Below, piece after piece: positions 1-11,912 of a DNA stretch of 64,000 nucleotides. The stretch is from contig NW_026570231.1 in the NCBI RefSeq assembly GCF_019649055.1, forward strand, positions 1,240,001 to 1,304,000. Reading direction: 5' to 3'. The notes under the pieces are model-generated. The model was not told where the DNA came from and made no database searches. It saw nothing but the letters and a program-made list of their open reading frames with translations. Numbering within the stretch: position 1 is the first letter of the stretch; the number at the start of each line of letters is the position of its first letter. The DNA is from Paramacrobiotus metropolitanus. Taxonomy: Eukaryota; Tardigrada; Eutardigrada; Parachela; Macrobiotidae. The translations under genes were made by a program, and so were the position numbers.

Positions 1-135
1 TGGAAAGCAAAAACTCTCATACTCGCAGCCCTTGTGGGGCTGCAATTTCGGCTACAATCCGGTAAAATTAACCGAAAGTTCAAGTTCTAAGCTAGTTAAC
101 CATAGTACCAGTGTTAATTAATGTTACAGTATCAG

Positions 136-1487
136 TTATGCTGTCGTTTGTTGTCGCCGAAGAACTTGTTCCACATACTGTTTTCTCGCCGGATGAGTAT
201 CGCCATCTTTATTACGATAAAAAGCAGTCCAAACCGGCGAGCCAGCAAACATTCGCATGCACTTCATGTATTGGTTGCTGTCCAAACTGAACCGGTGGTA
301 GGCGCCTTTCGGAATGTTAATGAAGTCACCTTTTTCAAAAACCAAACGGATCCATTGATCGGTCTGCACGTCCCGAACATCCCAATAGCCATTTCCATCC
401 AGGACAAACCGCACTTCATCATCACCATGTATGTGTTCATCATAAAACATTCGCATCTGGAGCGTAAAATTGCTGATTTTACCTAAATCTTTTTTTCTCG
501 CGATCGTATACGATATGCATCTCGTGTAAAGACTAGCAGTATATTATACTGTAGAAATTAAAATATTACACAGATTGTGATACACCTAATTAATTTGCTT
601 ATGACCAGTAAGTCCTGTAAGGTGACTGTAAAGTGAGTGTAAACTTACAAGTGCATCGAACTTGTCTCCTAATCCTTTTGGGGACACGTCAATGATGTCG
701 CGATAGTCATATTGATCCAAATTCGGAACTGAGCGCTTAAGGGTTTCTTCTTGTTCTTCTGCAGATATTGTCAATTGCACCTAGTAATTTACGATAAATT
801 AATTAATCTGGGTACGGTTTTGTATTGTAACACTGCTTTGCCGTAGTACAATGCCATAGTAGAATATATAAAATGTTACGATCGAATTAAGTTGTTAATT
901 ATGTAATTTATGTTGTATATTATGCAGTGTTAACCAGATGTTGATTTTTATCGTATCAGTGAATTATGGTTAACATTATACAGTGCAAAACTTATGGAAC
1001 GCATGCGAAACTACTTTAAGCGAGAGAAAACAAAAATTTTTTTGAAGTTTTTAGTATTCGTTCTATGCATGCGCCATTAGTTTAATGGAGTTTTACGTAC
1101 CTTTGTCGTCTATCCCAACTACGTCTTAACTTTTAAATGTCGGTAAAAACGAAAAACGGAAATTATATAAGTGGTCACTAAAGTGGAATATTTTAAAATT
1201 GCAGTTGAAATCCGGTCAAATCCCTGGACCTTACGAAAACGTTCGAACGTACTGTAAGTACTTATGAAATTAACAAAGTGAAAATTAATGAAAATCTAAC
1301 GTGAATCACCACTTACTTTCCGGTATAAAACGCCGGTACGGCGGAAAAGCTCTTCCGGTGTAATGGTTTCATCGCCCTCAGGAGTTTTGTCAAATTTCTT
1401 GGATTCGTTGGGCGCTTGGTCCAAGCTCTGATCCCTTAGCCAGTATATGCGAGCGCTAATTTGAGGCTGACGGTGAGTGTGTGCCAT
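136..1487 (-). CDS. ADI1: Acireductone dioxygenase (methionine salvage)
   Basis: Three exons, 1317-1487, 649-780 and 136-456, all joined in phase 0, encode 207 residues; both donors are GTAAGT. The enzyme oxidises acireductone in the methionine salvage pathway in the cytosol/nucleus. It is a cupin with one metal. The ligands are visible as HIHGDDE (His109, His111, Glu115) and GAYHRF (His155), with the family block GYWDVRD between them. The start is the only in-frame ATG (1487) before RIYWLRD, and RTGVLYRK aligns with the usual GVLYWKL. The acceptor of exon 3 lies directly before ATGCGAATG; an upstream AG at 481 would break the frame. Length is slightly above the vertebrate protein, owing to a longer N-terminal segment. 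Family assignment is very secure; the exon 3 border is the only soft point. Confidence 0.95.
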
Positions 1488-2110
1488 AATTATATATATC
1501 GTACAACATCCAGAATGTTAGATATGTAATATAAGTACTCTTATACAAAAAATGACCAGATGACCATCAGGTCGGTGATTCTGAAGTGAGCCCGTAAGTT
1601 ACTCCGCTAATTACTTCTTAAAAGCGTCGTCCAGATGGCACAGAATTTACTTTACCGCTTTGTTGGAACCACATGTTTTTATGTCGCTAACTACAGAAGA
1701 TAATGTTTGGACTGTACACCGCCGGCTCACTAAATTGTTGCACAACCAGTTTATTTTGAACTTGCCGAGTTATAAGTAGTTATATAACCCACGTTAATGT
1801 AAAATGCTTACTTGGGCTAAGCTGTACTTTTTGTGGAAAGCTTTTGAATCAGACAATAGAGCAGCACTTGCCCCAGGTTTATCTCAAAGTGGACAAGTTG
1901 ACAGCTAAACAGCCTCAACATTATTATAACAATAATTTGGATAATAATTATCCAAATTGTTAATAAAAATGCGCAACAAGTGTCTGCTAGTTGCTACTGG
2001 CTAACTAATAACTAATCTAATACGGTATTTATAAAACTGCAATAGTCTGCGATAGACCAAAACGCATAATTATGTTAGCAACTTATGGTTAGCATAATAC
2101 TAGTATGCTA

Positions 2111-2239
2111 ATACCTAACTCTCGGCAAAAGATGCTGCACAAAATGCAGGTCTATGACATTAATATTGATAATATATTATATTATAATTATTAATGTCAT
2201 AGGCCATCTGTGCAGCATCTTTTGCCGAGAGTTAGGTAT
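2111..2239. repeat. Perfect 31-bp inverted repeat forming a long hairpin (MITE-like)
   Basis: The 31 bases at 2111-2141 (beginning ATACCTAACTCTCGG) are the exact reverse complement of 2209-2239. A second exact 13-bp pair, CTATGACATTAAT at 2152-2164 and its complement at 2190-2202, lies inside around an AT-only loop. The whole 129 bp can therefore fold on itself. It resembles a miniature inverted-repeat element or an extruding cruciform. I see no clear target duplication at its ends. An adjacent palindrome (TTAGCATA, spacer, TATGCTAA; about 2091-2112) abuts the left arm. Confidence 0.85.
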
Positions 2240-2752
2240 CAGTTTTTTCGTTTTATGCATAGAAGTATCTGAGCCCGTGCGGTATTAAAAGTGCAGTGCT
2301 TGTACTGTTGTACGTACTTCAACGCCTGTATTTGGAGAACAAAACAATGAAATTCGGAAAGTTTTACTTCCGGTGTGTCTCAATCCCTCGTCAGAAATAT
2401 TATATAGTTTAATAACAACTTTTGAATTAGCCTTAGATATTACAGATTACCTCCTTTTTTATATAAAACTTACGAATATGAAACATTTAGATATGGATAT
2501 CAGATACCATTTTGTATTTATTTCGGCATGTTTCACATAACTAGTTTTACACAAAAAATCCAACATCCGAGACATACTTTCTCATGAAAACACCAACATA
2601 GTTAAGAAAAAAAATCGATTTGGATAATCCGCTAGAAGCATAAACGGAAAACTGACAAGAGGACAGAAATTGCAAAAGAGCCAGCATGGATAGCATTAGC
2701 GACTACTAAATGCATAACAAGTTAATCATCACCACGATGGCAAGGACAATCA

Positions 2753-4680
2753 TGGATGTCGACATCCACGCACTTCCCGGTGAATTCGCGTCTGGCAAGG
2801 GACCTGGAGAGCAATACTTCATCTGCACTGCAAAACATATTAATTTTGAAACATCAGCATGGTTATCTTACTTACAATATGATATTTTCAGATGCACAAC
2901 AATTTCACTCAAGTTTTACTTGACCGCAACAGATGCTGCATTCCAGATCTACTGCATTCAAGAACGATCATTTGTTATAGAAAAGCGCTGCATGTTAGGA
3001 CTTTTAATGCACCAGCAACAAAATTGCTGTGCATGTCGACATGCAGTTTTCAAACAAAACCTCTTAAATTAAAAATTTGTGTTTTTGTTAACGGAGCATT
3101 TGGCCAATAAATAAAGCGAATGGAAAAATCGAAATTTCGACATAAACATTCTGTAATGTTTTAGAGCCAACTGCAATGGTCAGGACAGTGCAACAACAAC
3201 GCATTAAATTCATTTATTATTTTTTAAAAATTTATTATTTGAAAAAGAAACAGAAAAATGGCAAAAATAAGTTATGGACCCTTCATATACGCACCACCAA
3301 TTACGCACTGACTGCCACTTTTGAAACAGGCATGTCGACATGCAAATAAGCAATAAAAAGACATATGCATGTCGACATCCAAATAAGCAACAAAAAAGGC
3401 TTAAATCAACTCAAATTTTAATACGTTAAACTTGTCCCTGCTGCACTTTAAAATACCTAAAGAAAACTTCTTTAGTAAAAAATCTAGTTTCTGCTCGCTT
3501 CCTATGTTTAAGGTACCAAAAAGGACTAATATTCCCTTGAATCGAAATTCATTTTATCGTTTGGTAGCTGAAAATAGCGCTCTACTTCAGAATTGCATTA
3601 CCTGTTGCTTTACTGCATGTCCTCGTGCACATTTGTCCATCTAAGCAGAGCCTCCCAAGGATCTGGAAATACAAATGCACACACTAATTTGACACGTGCT
3701 AGCTTTATGACGTTTAAATTGGAAACTTTTCGATAAGCTCTTACCCTAAAACTGGTCCAAAATTGCTGTGGGTCCTCGCATCATTGCAGACTGTGTCGAA
3801 TGTTGCACTTTTATCCATAAGCATGCCGTGCGTGACAGTACCACGCATAAATCACTGTCGCGCATAAATATCAACACTAGCTGCGTTTTGTAAATGTTTT
3901 GAAATAAAATTTGGCTGTCGACAGCCATAAAACAAAAAACGTCAATGATTCAAAACAAAATACCAGAAACCATTTCAAAAGCACAGATAAAAAGTCGAGA
4001 ATTGCCATTACCAAAACTGGCTGTCAAAATCAGCTTGGGCGCAACGGCTCTGAACGTGAACTTGTGGTGAGCACTGAAACTGTAATGCAGCCAATCAGAA
4101 GCAGCATGAAAGTAGCCTACAGTGAGCGTAGTCGGCAGCAAAAGTAATGCAGCCACCGCGTGGGCAATGTCAGGTATTTTACAGTTAACGTCTTGCCTCC
4201 AACTAAGTAAACTGGAGCAGTTTGTTTTTTTGTTTCTAAGGACGTTTGCTTCTCTTTTGCGATTTTTGCTTTTGAGGATAATTCTTGTCGGTCAACCGAT
4301 CATGTCCTTGCTCAGAAACTATGCCTTTGATAATTGATTACTTACCAAGGTTCTGCAGAAAAGCTTTGATGCTCTATAATGGCGACACATGTATCAAAAT
4401 CGCTTTTTAGGTTATGTGGCGAAGCGAGGCGAGGCGATTAATGTCGGTCGACCGACAAAGCTTTCGCTTTAGCTGCACTATCTTAAATTGTTATTTGCAA
4501 TGAACCAGAACCGCGACGGTATTGGGACTGTTGGCAATTAACATGGGCGGTCGTAGTGCTGATCTTGGAATTTGGCTGGTTTATTTTTTTTATTTTTCTG
4601 GAATTGTTTCTTGCTAAGCGACTACTTACATGATGGTCGACCGACAAAGTTTACTTACATGATGGTCGACCGACAAAGTT
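2753..4680. repeat. Cluster of GTCGAC-centred palindromes with a tandem copy
   Basis: Eight palindromes share the core GTCGAC but have different symmetric flanks: TGGATGTCGACATCCA (2753), GCATGTCGACATGC (3031 and 3330), a related copy at about 3366, GGCTGTCGACAGCC (3913), GTCGGTCGACCGAC (4443), and two GGTCGACC copies (about 4635 and 4664). The last two sit in a tandem direct repeat of period 29 (4624-4680). The cores at 3330 and 3366 are each followed by a similar AAATAAGCAA tail. The GTCGAC core is uncommon elsewhere in the window and rarely palindromic beyond six bases there. Confidence 0.7.
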
Positions 4681-5647
4681 TTTGTTCTTCTTGTATGGAG
4701 TCTGCTTCTGTTTAACGTTTTGGCTAAACAGTTGCGAAGACGCGGGTACGAGTTTCGAATAAATTTTGTAACTTCGATATGTTTTCGTATTGATATAAAT
4801 CATTACATAAGATCTGCTGCCAAAATCATGCCGTCGGCACATTTTATGATAAACGGCTTAACATTTGAGGTATATTGATACAGTTTAGAACAAACTTTTT
4901 GACAAGGGAATAAGAAACAAAATTCAATTCCTATGTACTATCGAGTTTGTTGTTATCGAGTGTATGACTGTCAAAAAAACTCTATAGTAATGCCAGACAG
5001 CTGACAGAATGATATGCAAATCTGAAATCCGTATTTGCTTCCGCAGCTTCCGCTCAGGCAAGAACTTACCAATAGCTGCAACTGTAGTACTATAGTCTCA
5101 CACTATAGTAAGTAAATTCTGTTTAATTAATTCTGTTTTTGTAACAAAATTTGTAACCTAGTAATTGTTATTCGTTCAATACCGGCACGGTCAATGGCGA
5201 ACTGAACAAATAAGTACTTACAATTAGGTACTAAAGTACTGTACTAGTTAGTAGTACTAACTTAGTACTCTGTAGTCTGTACTTGGCTCAGGTAAACGTG
5301 AAAAAGATTTGATCCGGAAAATTCGTCAGGTGGCAGCTACGTTTAGCAAAACACTAGTAGCAGCGTAACTGAATCATACATAGACCATGCTAGTAGGATA
5401 GAAGTCCCGCACTACCAGTCAACGCAGCGGCTAAAAATCCTAAACAGGCTAAACTCCAGAAAAACAAGCGCACAAATGACAAAGAGTCCGAAGAGTTTTA
5501 AAATCTGATGATTGATCTGTTCTTTTGATGTGACGAGTCTTATTATAAACTCCGAAATGCTGGATCACCATTAATTCAGTAACTCTGCACACGTGATTAG
5601 TGATTGGTATTCCACGCTCTTGGCAGTCACATCGGTACCAAACCGAG

Positions 5648-6250
5648 ATGCATTTTCATCGTTTGGTTAATCTTCTGGACAGATTACCTTTACATCTTAG
5701 GCATTCGATATTCACAGTGCCGCTGCTCGGGTCCAGAAATGGTTATACTCTGTGTACATGTAAATCCTTTTCCACGGCGATCCCATCCGTGGCTATCGCG
5801 CAGCCTGATAAATCGCCATCCTCTTCTACAGACGACCGACCAGTGCAGTTCTCGACTAGCCGAGCCTTCCTCCACAAAGTCTTTAAAGTGGATAAGGATA
5901 ATGCAAACACTGTCAACTCTCGGGTCGTGGCTGTGAGCCTACTGGTGTTTATGGTATATTTCTTTTATCTGCGCGAGGAGAACGATCTGGACCGCTACAT
6001 GGAAACTCCGCTGTGGGATCGAATACCCGGGTTGGAAAAACAGACGGTCATGGTTCTCATTGAACAGCTCGAAAAGGCTGGCAAAGATCCCAGTCTGGCA
6101 AAAGCCAGGCTGGCTGAATTGCAGGCCGAAGAAGCTGCCGGGATGGCACCGCACTTCCGGAAACCTCGATTGGTTTCCATTCATCCACCGGAATATACTC
6201 CTGCGAAGGAGCTAGAACATCGCAAAGCTGCACAGAGTGGAACATCATAG
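5648..6250 (+). CDS. Unassigned single-pass, probably mitochondrial protein (200 aa)
   Basis: A single-exon frame of 200 residues from ATG 5648 to TAG 6250. The N-terminal 45 residues are rich in Arg, Leu and Ser without acidic residues (beginning MHFHRLVNLLDRL), as in mitochondrial targeting peptides. One membrane segment lies at about residues 93-108 (VVAVSLLVFMVYFFYL). It is followed by a charged, helical soluble part with REENDLDRYMETPLWDRIPG and a Lys/Glu-rich stretch. I do not recognise the family; the layout resembles small inner-membrane assembly factors or complex subunits, which is inference only. The upstream in-frame codons lack an ATG. The gene converges on the 3' end of SDAD1, 445 bp away. 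Confidence 0.75.
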   Translation: MHFHRLVNLLDRLPLHLRHSIFTVPLLGSRNGYTLCTCKSFSTAIPSVAIAQPDKSPSSSTDDRPVQFSTSRAFLHKVFKVDKDNANTVNSRVVAVSLLVFMVYFFYLREENDLDRYMETPLWDRIPGLEKQTVMVLIEQLEKAGKDPSLAKARLAELQAEEAAGMAPHFRKPRLVSIHPPEYTPAKELEHRKAAQSGTS

Positions 6251-6695
6251 TTGTGGTTTCTCTTGCTTTACAATTGATGTGATCGTCTCTGCTGTATTAA
6301 GTGGCACTAGCCTATCCCGCCTATCAGCCTATGTAATGTTGTGATTTTGAACCGAATAATATTCTGTCGGGTTTTTTTCTCCACCTGATCAGGCTGATCA
6401 TAATATTAGTGAACTGCACTTCGATATTTGCAGCAACAGTGGTGAAATTTTTATCATTTATACTGTTCTAACGAGTAAGTACATTAAACGTATCACGCAC
6501 CGTGATGCCAGTCCGTGTTTTTAACCGCACTGATTTTCAAGAAATTCCAGCAAGCGCAGTTTTTTCTGAAGTCTATTTCAAAAGATCCACAAAACTTCGC
6601 ATGCTATTTAAAAACCAACTGCGAAAGACTTAACAGCGTAGCTTAACAATGAGCGGACCATTAAGCGTCCACACCGGCGATTGAAGAAGTGTCCC
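6251..6695. other. Convergent 3' intergenic spacer
   Basis: 445 bp between the ends of two converging genes; presumably 3' UTRs of both. No further gene or repeat is visible. Confidence 0.5.
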
Positions 6696-9600
6696 TCACT
6701 TCCTCTTCAGCTGTTTCAAAAGAGCATTTCGAAAAGCAATCTGCAAACCAAAAGCACGAGCCATAAAGATATCAATCGTGAATCGTGATCGACAGCAACA
6801 GACTGCTAAGTATCGAAGATAATCGACACATTTATGTATTGTTCATGAGCTAAACCAACAATCATATGACAGTTACAATTGTAAGTGTATTTCCAAAATA
6901 TGATCACAATACGTTTAAAAGCGCAATGCTTCTGGCAACATATCAAAGCGTCCACTTGCTAGTATCTGTCTTGTAAACGTTGTGCGATCACAAGGCCGCT
7001 ATAAATTTTTACCTGCTTATCTCGGAAAGACCGCTTCTGTTTTCCTCGCATTTTTTGTTTCAACATCACAAAATTTTTCTTTCGTTGTTTCTGTTTATTG
7101 GTCGTACTGGCATGAGGATTCAGTTTTGGCTTAGGCTTCCCGAACGCACCACGATCTTCACGTGCAACCTAGAATTATTGCAGTCACTCACCTATTCAAC
7201 TTTAAAAGATACCATAGTTAACATGAATAACCAGCTGTAGGAAAAGACGTACTTTAACACCGGCAACTTTCTCAGCTTTTGTCTCTTTAGGTTTTTTGGC
7301 CAGTCGTTCAATATCCGAAAGGGAAACAAATTCACTAAACGACAAAAGCACCACTGTCAGCAAAGTCGGAAATTAATTCGATCAAAAAGACGCCAGCGAA
7401 ACTTTTTTGTATTTTTCGAAGTATACGCTCACCTAGGTTCCTTTTCAAAGCCTGCTTCAACGGCAGCCCGTTTTTTTCCTTTGTTAAGGCTCAAAGTTTC
7501 CGCAATTTTCTGCTTTTTAATCACATCAAACTCCTTTTGAGTAAGAAAACGTGTGGATGACACCACCGCTGCTTTTTCTGCACGAGCTTCTGCAGACAGT
7601 TCCTAAACAGGAAAAGGCATGTATGAACTATTATGCATTTCATTGAACTATGTATTATGAACAATTATGCATGCATACATTTCATGTATGAACTATTATG
7701 CATTTCATTCTAAAACGCATAGAGTAGTTGTACCTCAACTTCAGGATTTATGTAGCCTGTCGTTTCTTCGTTATCAGACTGGGCAACATCAACCCACTCT
7801 CCATCATCATTGTCAGCATCCTCATCCTCGCTGTCCGATTCCCATTCACCCTCAGCTTCATCAGCATCTATAAAGAATTAAAAAGTGCACGAGATGCCGA
7901 CATACGAGAAACGTACAAGGTGAAAAAAAGGGACAAAAACGTAAACAAAAAACGTAAATAAAACGTAAAAGATCAGAGTAAAATCGTCGTTATTGCAGTA
8001 GCTATCCACAATACACCACCGCACAACCGGCTGGTCCAGAATTACGAGTACTACCATACCATACTGAACTCGTATAAAAACACATCATTAAAATGTTTCG
8101 TTGAAGAACTCACTCGCAAAATTCACAAAAAAGACTAAACGCAGAAAGTGAAAACAAAGTTCACATAATACCGTAAGAATCTCCTGGATACCTCAGTTTG
8201 AAAAACGCAGAAGATAATGAACGAAAAACTGTTTCATGGATAAATAAAAATATTTGTAACTATAAACATGGTATTTCATGCTGGCGGTATTTTCTGTAGA
8301 TGTAGTTAAAACTTCACTTTGAATAAATCATTTGGAAAAGTTTTCATGATTTATAACGAGCCAGGATAAGTATTCTAGAATCCTTCTTGATCATTAGTTC
8401 GAATTTACGGAAGCGTACTCTCTTCGTCGGATGGCAACATTTCAGCCCCTTCTATATGCCCTTTAGCATTGGTTTCCCCAAAAGCTTTCAACTTAAGCTG
8501 ATCCATAGTAAGCGTCGGCTTTCCCTGCAGTTTGAAAAAATCGAATAACTCCTAATTTGTAACCCATTTAATCGGTTTAATCATAAACTCACCCGATCTT
8601 TGCGTTTCAGCATGGACGGATCCACATGCCGATATAACTGCACCAAAGATCGGGCAGCACTCACTACATTTTTGTTGCGATATTTGCGATACTGTGCCAA
8701 GTCCTGTAACAGCTCTGGTGTCATGGCAAATGGACAGCGAGCGCACATCTCTCTTATGGAATTAAGCCTAAAACACAAGTACAAAAATTCCATTAAGGCG
8801 TTAGACGAAAAGTAATACACAGAAGGTGCTTTACCCAACAGCAATCACTTCCGCCGAATTTCTTTCTGCCACGAAATTATCTGCCACAACTTTAACCAGA
8901 GGTTGTGTCGTCTGTAATTACCAGCAAATCAAATAATAAGTGTTCATCAACTACGACTATCCAGAAAATTTACATCTGGAGGGACCATATCGTGCGTGGC
9001 TTGAGCAGCATACAAGAGAATTTTTGTAACTTCTGCAAGGAAAAAACCAAAATGAAAGGCAATGCACACACGTAAAAACAGATATTTTCCGATGTCAAAG
9101 GCACCGAAACTGCATAAACCACAAGACTTTTTGTATTCCGCGCTGTACCTCGCTGGTGTGGTTGAAGGAATCGCTGGACATACGGATAGAAATTCAGAAC
9201 GACGAGCTGGAACGTCAGTGTGTTAATTTTATCAAGTGTTCGTTTTAGAAACCGCTTTCCACAACTGCGTACTTTATGAATCCCAATCATTCGGGAGATG
9301 AAATCCATAAACAACAATTTCGTTTCAAACTGCGCATTGCACTTCTCCATCTTTTTGTAAACTGCTTCCGCAAAACCTACAAAGATGCCATACAAAAAAA
9401 TAAAGATTTATATCTACGTCTTCGAAATTTTAACCCACTCGAACATTACCGCGCATGCCTGAAGTCCTAAGAACAAAGTCGCTTACCTTGAGGATCATAA
9501 ATCATACGCAAAGCAGAAAAATCAAAGATTTCTGCTTTCTTTTTCTTTGAGTTTTTCTAAAATCAAGAAAACACACTTATGAGGTTACATGCGTATGCGA

Positions 9601-11257
9601 TTACAGTCAATAAAAATTCACCGGAATTACTAGTAATGCAAGAGTTACTTGCCTTAATCTGTCGCATTCCTCGCTCAAGACGTTTTTGACGTTTATTAGT
9701 TTTTTTGCCTACACGATGAGCCATCATCAGCTCTTTTGCTGTTTTCACGTCTCCCTGAAGTAAACAAACATAATAATAATAAAAGTTTTTTCCTGCAAAA
9801 CGACAACAGTAAGAACTAGTACTGAGCGTACGACGAGACCCGTACTTCTGAATCACTTCCATCATCATCATTTTTTTTCGATTCATCAGTACTTGTAAAG
9901 AAGCGTAATGCAGTATGGATCAACTACCAAAAAAGAAAAGAAATATGTCACAGAAGATAACAAACTTGCAGACCCGCTGCACCACTAACCTTTGCAACAT
10001 CTGAGAGGCATGCTTGTCCAATTATATTAACCGCCTTCTGATCTTTCCATACTGATTTCCGGTATAAATGTATCACAGATTCCTAAAAACAATAAACGTA
10101 GTGAGTGCTGAAATAAAAGGTATTAGTCAATAGCTCAAAGTTAGCCTTGCAATGCGGACTGCAAATTTTCCTTACCAGCGCCACCAATCCTACTGTTTGG
10201 TGTCCTTCCTTAATTTTTTCCAGGAATAAATTCTGTATCCTCTAAGAAAAAACAGCTAAGTTTCGCATGTTTTTCTGGAAAAATGATATGCAGCATTACC
10301 GGTGAGTCGTTGATAAACGTACCGAATTGACTTTCTGGTTCTTGTGTTTTGCATTCATTGCCTTGATCATGGACACAATTTGCTCCGACAGCATTGCACG
10401 AATGTGCTTATCTTGAGATTTTAGCATTTCAAAAAATAATGGAAGGATCTTTTCCGCGTCGACAATGCCACGCTTGTGCAAAAGCATCAGCCCTTTGCAC
10501 AAAGCCTGCACAGACACATTGCAATTTTTCAATTGTAGTACAAATGCTACATATCAGCCATTTTAAACTGCAGTTTAGTATCAGATCATCGCCACAATGA
10601 AACCTTCACAACTGCACACACCTGCCGTGTTCCCGAACTGACGCTGTTGTAATGCTCTTTTAGAAATGTGTATATATTCTCCGAGAACTCCCTTGCTTTG
10701 TCCGGGTAGCAATGCGATACATGTGCGAGAAATAATATGAGGCTGTCAAAATGACCATGGTCCTCGTTTGGATTGCTGGCGTAGATTTTCAGGAAGGATT
10801 CAAACTGTCGCAGTTGCTGGGTATACTAAAAGAACATTCCACATATTAAACCACTAAAATTTAAGGAATAATATCACAAGCGAGTGACAAATGGTAAACC
10901 CAAGATCAGAAAATCTAACGAGCACTGCCACTGTGATACCATTGAGGCACTGACTGTATGGTGTTACCACTGTTACCGTGTTACGGTAAAGCATTTAACT
11001 TAATCGTTATTACTTACCCTTCTGCCTTATTTAAAAGAAATTAGCCTAGAACGAGGTACTAATAACAGCGAAGTATTTACAATTTCTACACCATTTAGTG
11101 CTATTCCGAAGCTTTATTACCGGCAATAAAAAATAATTAGCCAAATTGTGCGAACATTAGAAAGTACCTCTGATTCATAAGTAATGGGATCGCGCTTGAT
11201 GAGGTTCTGAAGCTGCGGTAAATTTCCGCCGAACCGCTTTTCTGCTCTTGTTGCCAT
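6696..11257 (-). CDS. SDAD1: SDA1 homologue, 60S ribosome biogenesis factor
   Basis: Nineteen exons give 690 residues, matching the length of animal SDAD1: 11168-11257, 10622-10825, 10300-10505, 10176-10239, 9990-10082, 9846-9923, 9653-9754, 9487-9556, 9273-9376, 9149-9206, 8974-9032, 8835-8911, 8593-8767, 8419-8524, 7734-7867, 7433-7602, 7253-7334, 7013-7168, 6696-6740. Every junction keeps phase. Conserved blocks include NLPQLQNLIKRDP at the start, NAKHKNQKVNS, NFYPYVQRFLQPHQR, CARCPFAMTPELLQDLAQY, an acidic tract (7734-7867), FVSLSDIERLAKKPK and a basic C-terminus. Yeast Sda1 is nucleolar and is needed for 60S export. The intron 9557-9652 uses a GC donor (AAG/GCAAGT). Confidence 0.97.
7618..7710. 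repeat. Short direct repeat in an SDAD1 intron
   Basis: The segment CATGTATGAACTATTATGCA followed by TTTCATT occurs at 7618-7644 and again at 7683-7709, separated by a related sequence. It lies wholly inside the intron between the exons 7734-7867 and 7433-7602. Confidence 0.6.
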
Positions 11258-11912
11258 TTTAAATGGTCAGCCACGAACAGGCCGGGTTCGCACAAAAAAC
11301 AAGTCGTCTAGCAGGATCCTATTCCCGCACGATCAAAGATGAATCAGGCCGGTTTCCACAACACCTCCGGGAGCTCACCATCAGAAAAAATTCAGTGCTC
11401 GTACGCGGTACGATGATAAATCACCGGGCAAAAATGCGCAACACCGTCGATAGAAGAACTAACGACCAAAAACTTTAAGGAATACCTTTTTTCAAGGGAG
11501 AATAAGAGCAGTATATTACTGAATTATAAATCCATAATCACTTCGAAATGCAATTAAAATTAATTTTCTCAGGCAAAAACTGAAACTTAAAAAATACTCG
11601 TATCGAATTAATTTTGGATCTCGGAAACAGCTGGCTTTCATACGTATTTACGCACTTCCGCTGCAGCCTGCAGTTGTGTTACAGAGTTCTTGCTGTAAGC
11701 GACGGTGCCAAACTAATCTTATTTCCTACGGCGTGGTATTTGATGGCTGTTCTTGCATTCCCTGTAACATAAATCCGACAAGTTTTGGGGTGTCGGGCTT
11801 AATATGCTGCTGCTATCTACAGTACTTGAGGCGCTAGTGTTTGTCTTTGTAAAAACAAATTCTGCGATTCCACAGAATTATCTTTTGACTTTGTTTTGGA
11901 TCCCTGTAAACA
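11258..11912. other. Head-to-head intergenic region (SDAD1 / small membrane protein)
   Basis: 655 bp between two divergent start codons; likely a shared promoter region and 5' UTRs. No coding sequence can be supported here. Confidence 0.5.

Larger units (their letters stand above)
1488..5647. other. Gene-poor, repeat-bearing intergenic region
   Basis: About 4.2 kb without a gene I can support. Short open frames here lack family signatures and splice context. The region holds a perfect long hairpin (2111-2239), a small palindrome at 2091-2112, a cluster of GTCGAC-centred palindromes (2750-4680) and a tandem 29-bp direct repeat (4624-4680). The 3' part (about 4900-5600) should contain the promoter of the downstream + strand gene, but I see no clear core promoter element. 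Confidence 0.6.

Noticed and set aside
121-486. A 121-codon plus-strand frame
   Set aside because: Antisense shadow of acireductone dioxygenase exon 3.
2700-4700. CRISPR-like repeats
   Set aside because: The palindromes are irregularly spaced, vary in their arms and have no spacer structure; the genome is eukaryotic.
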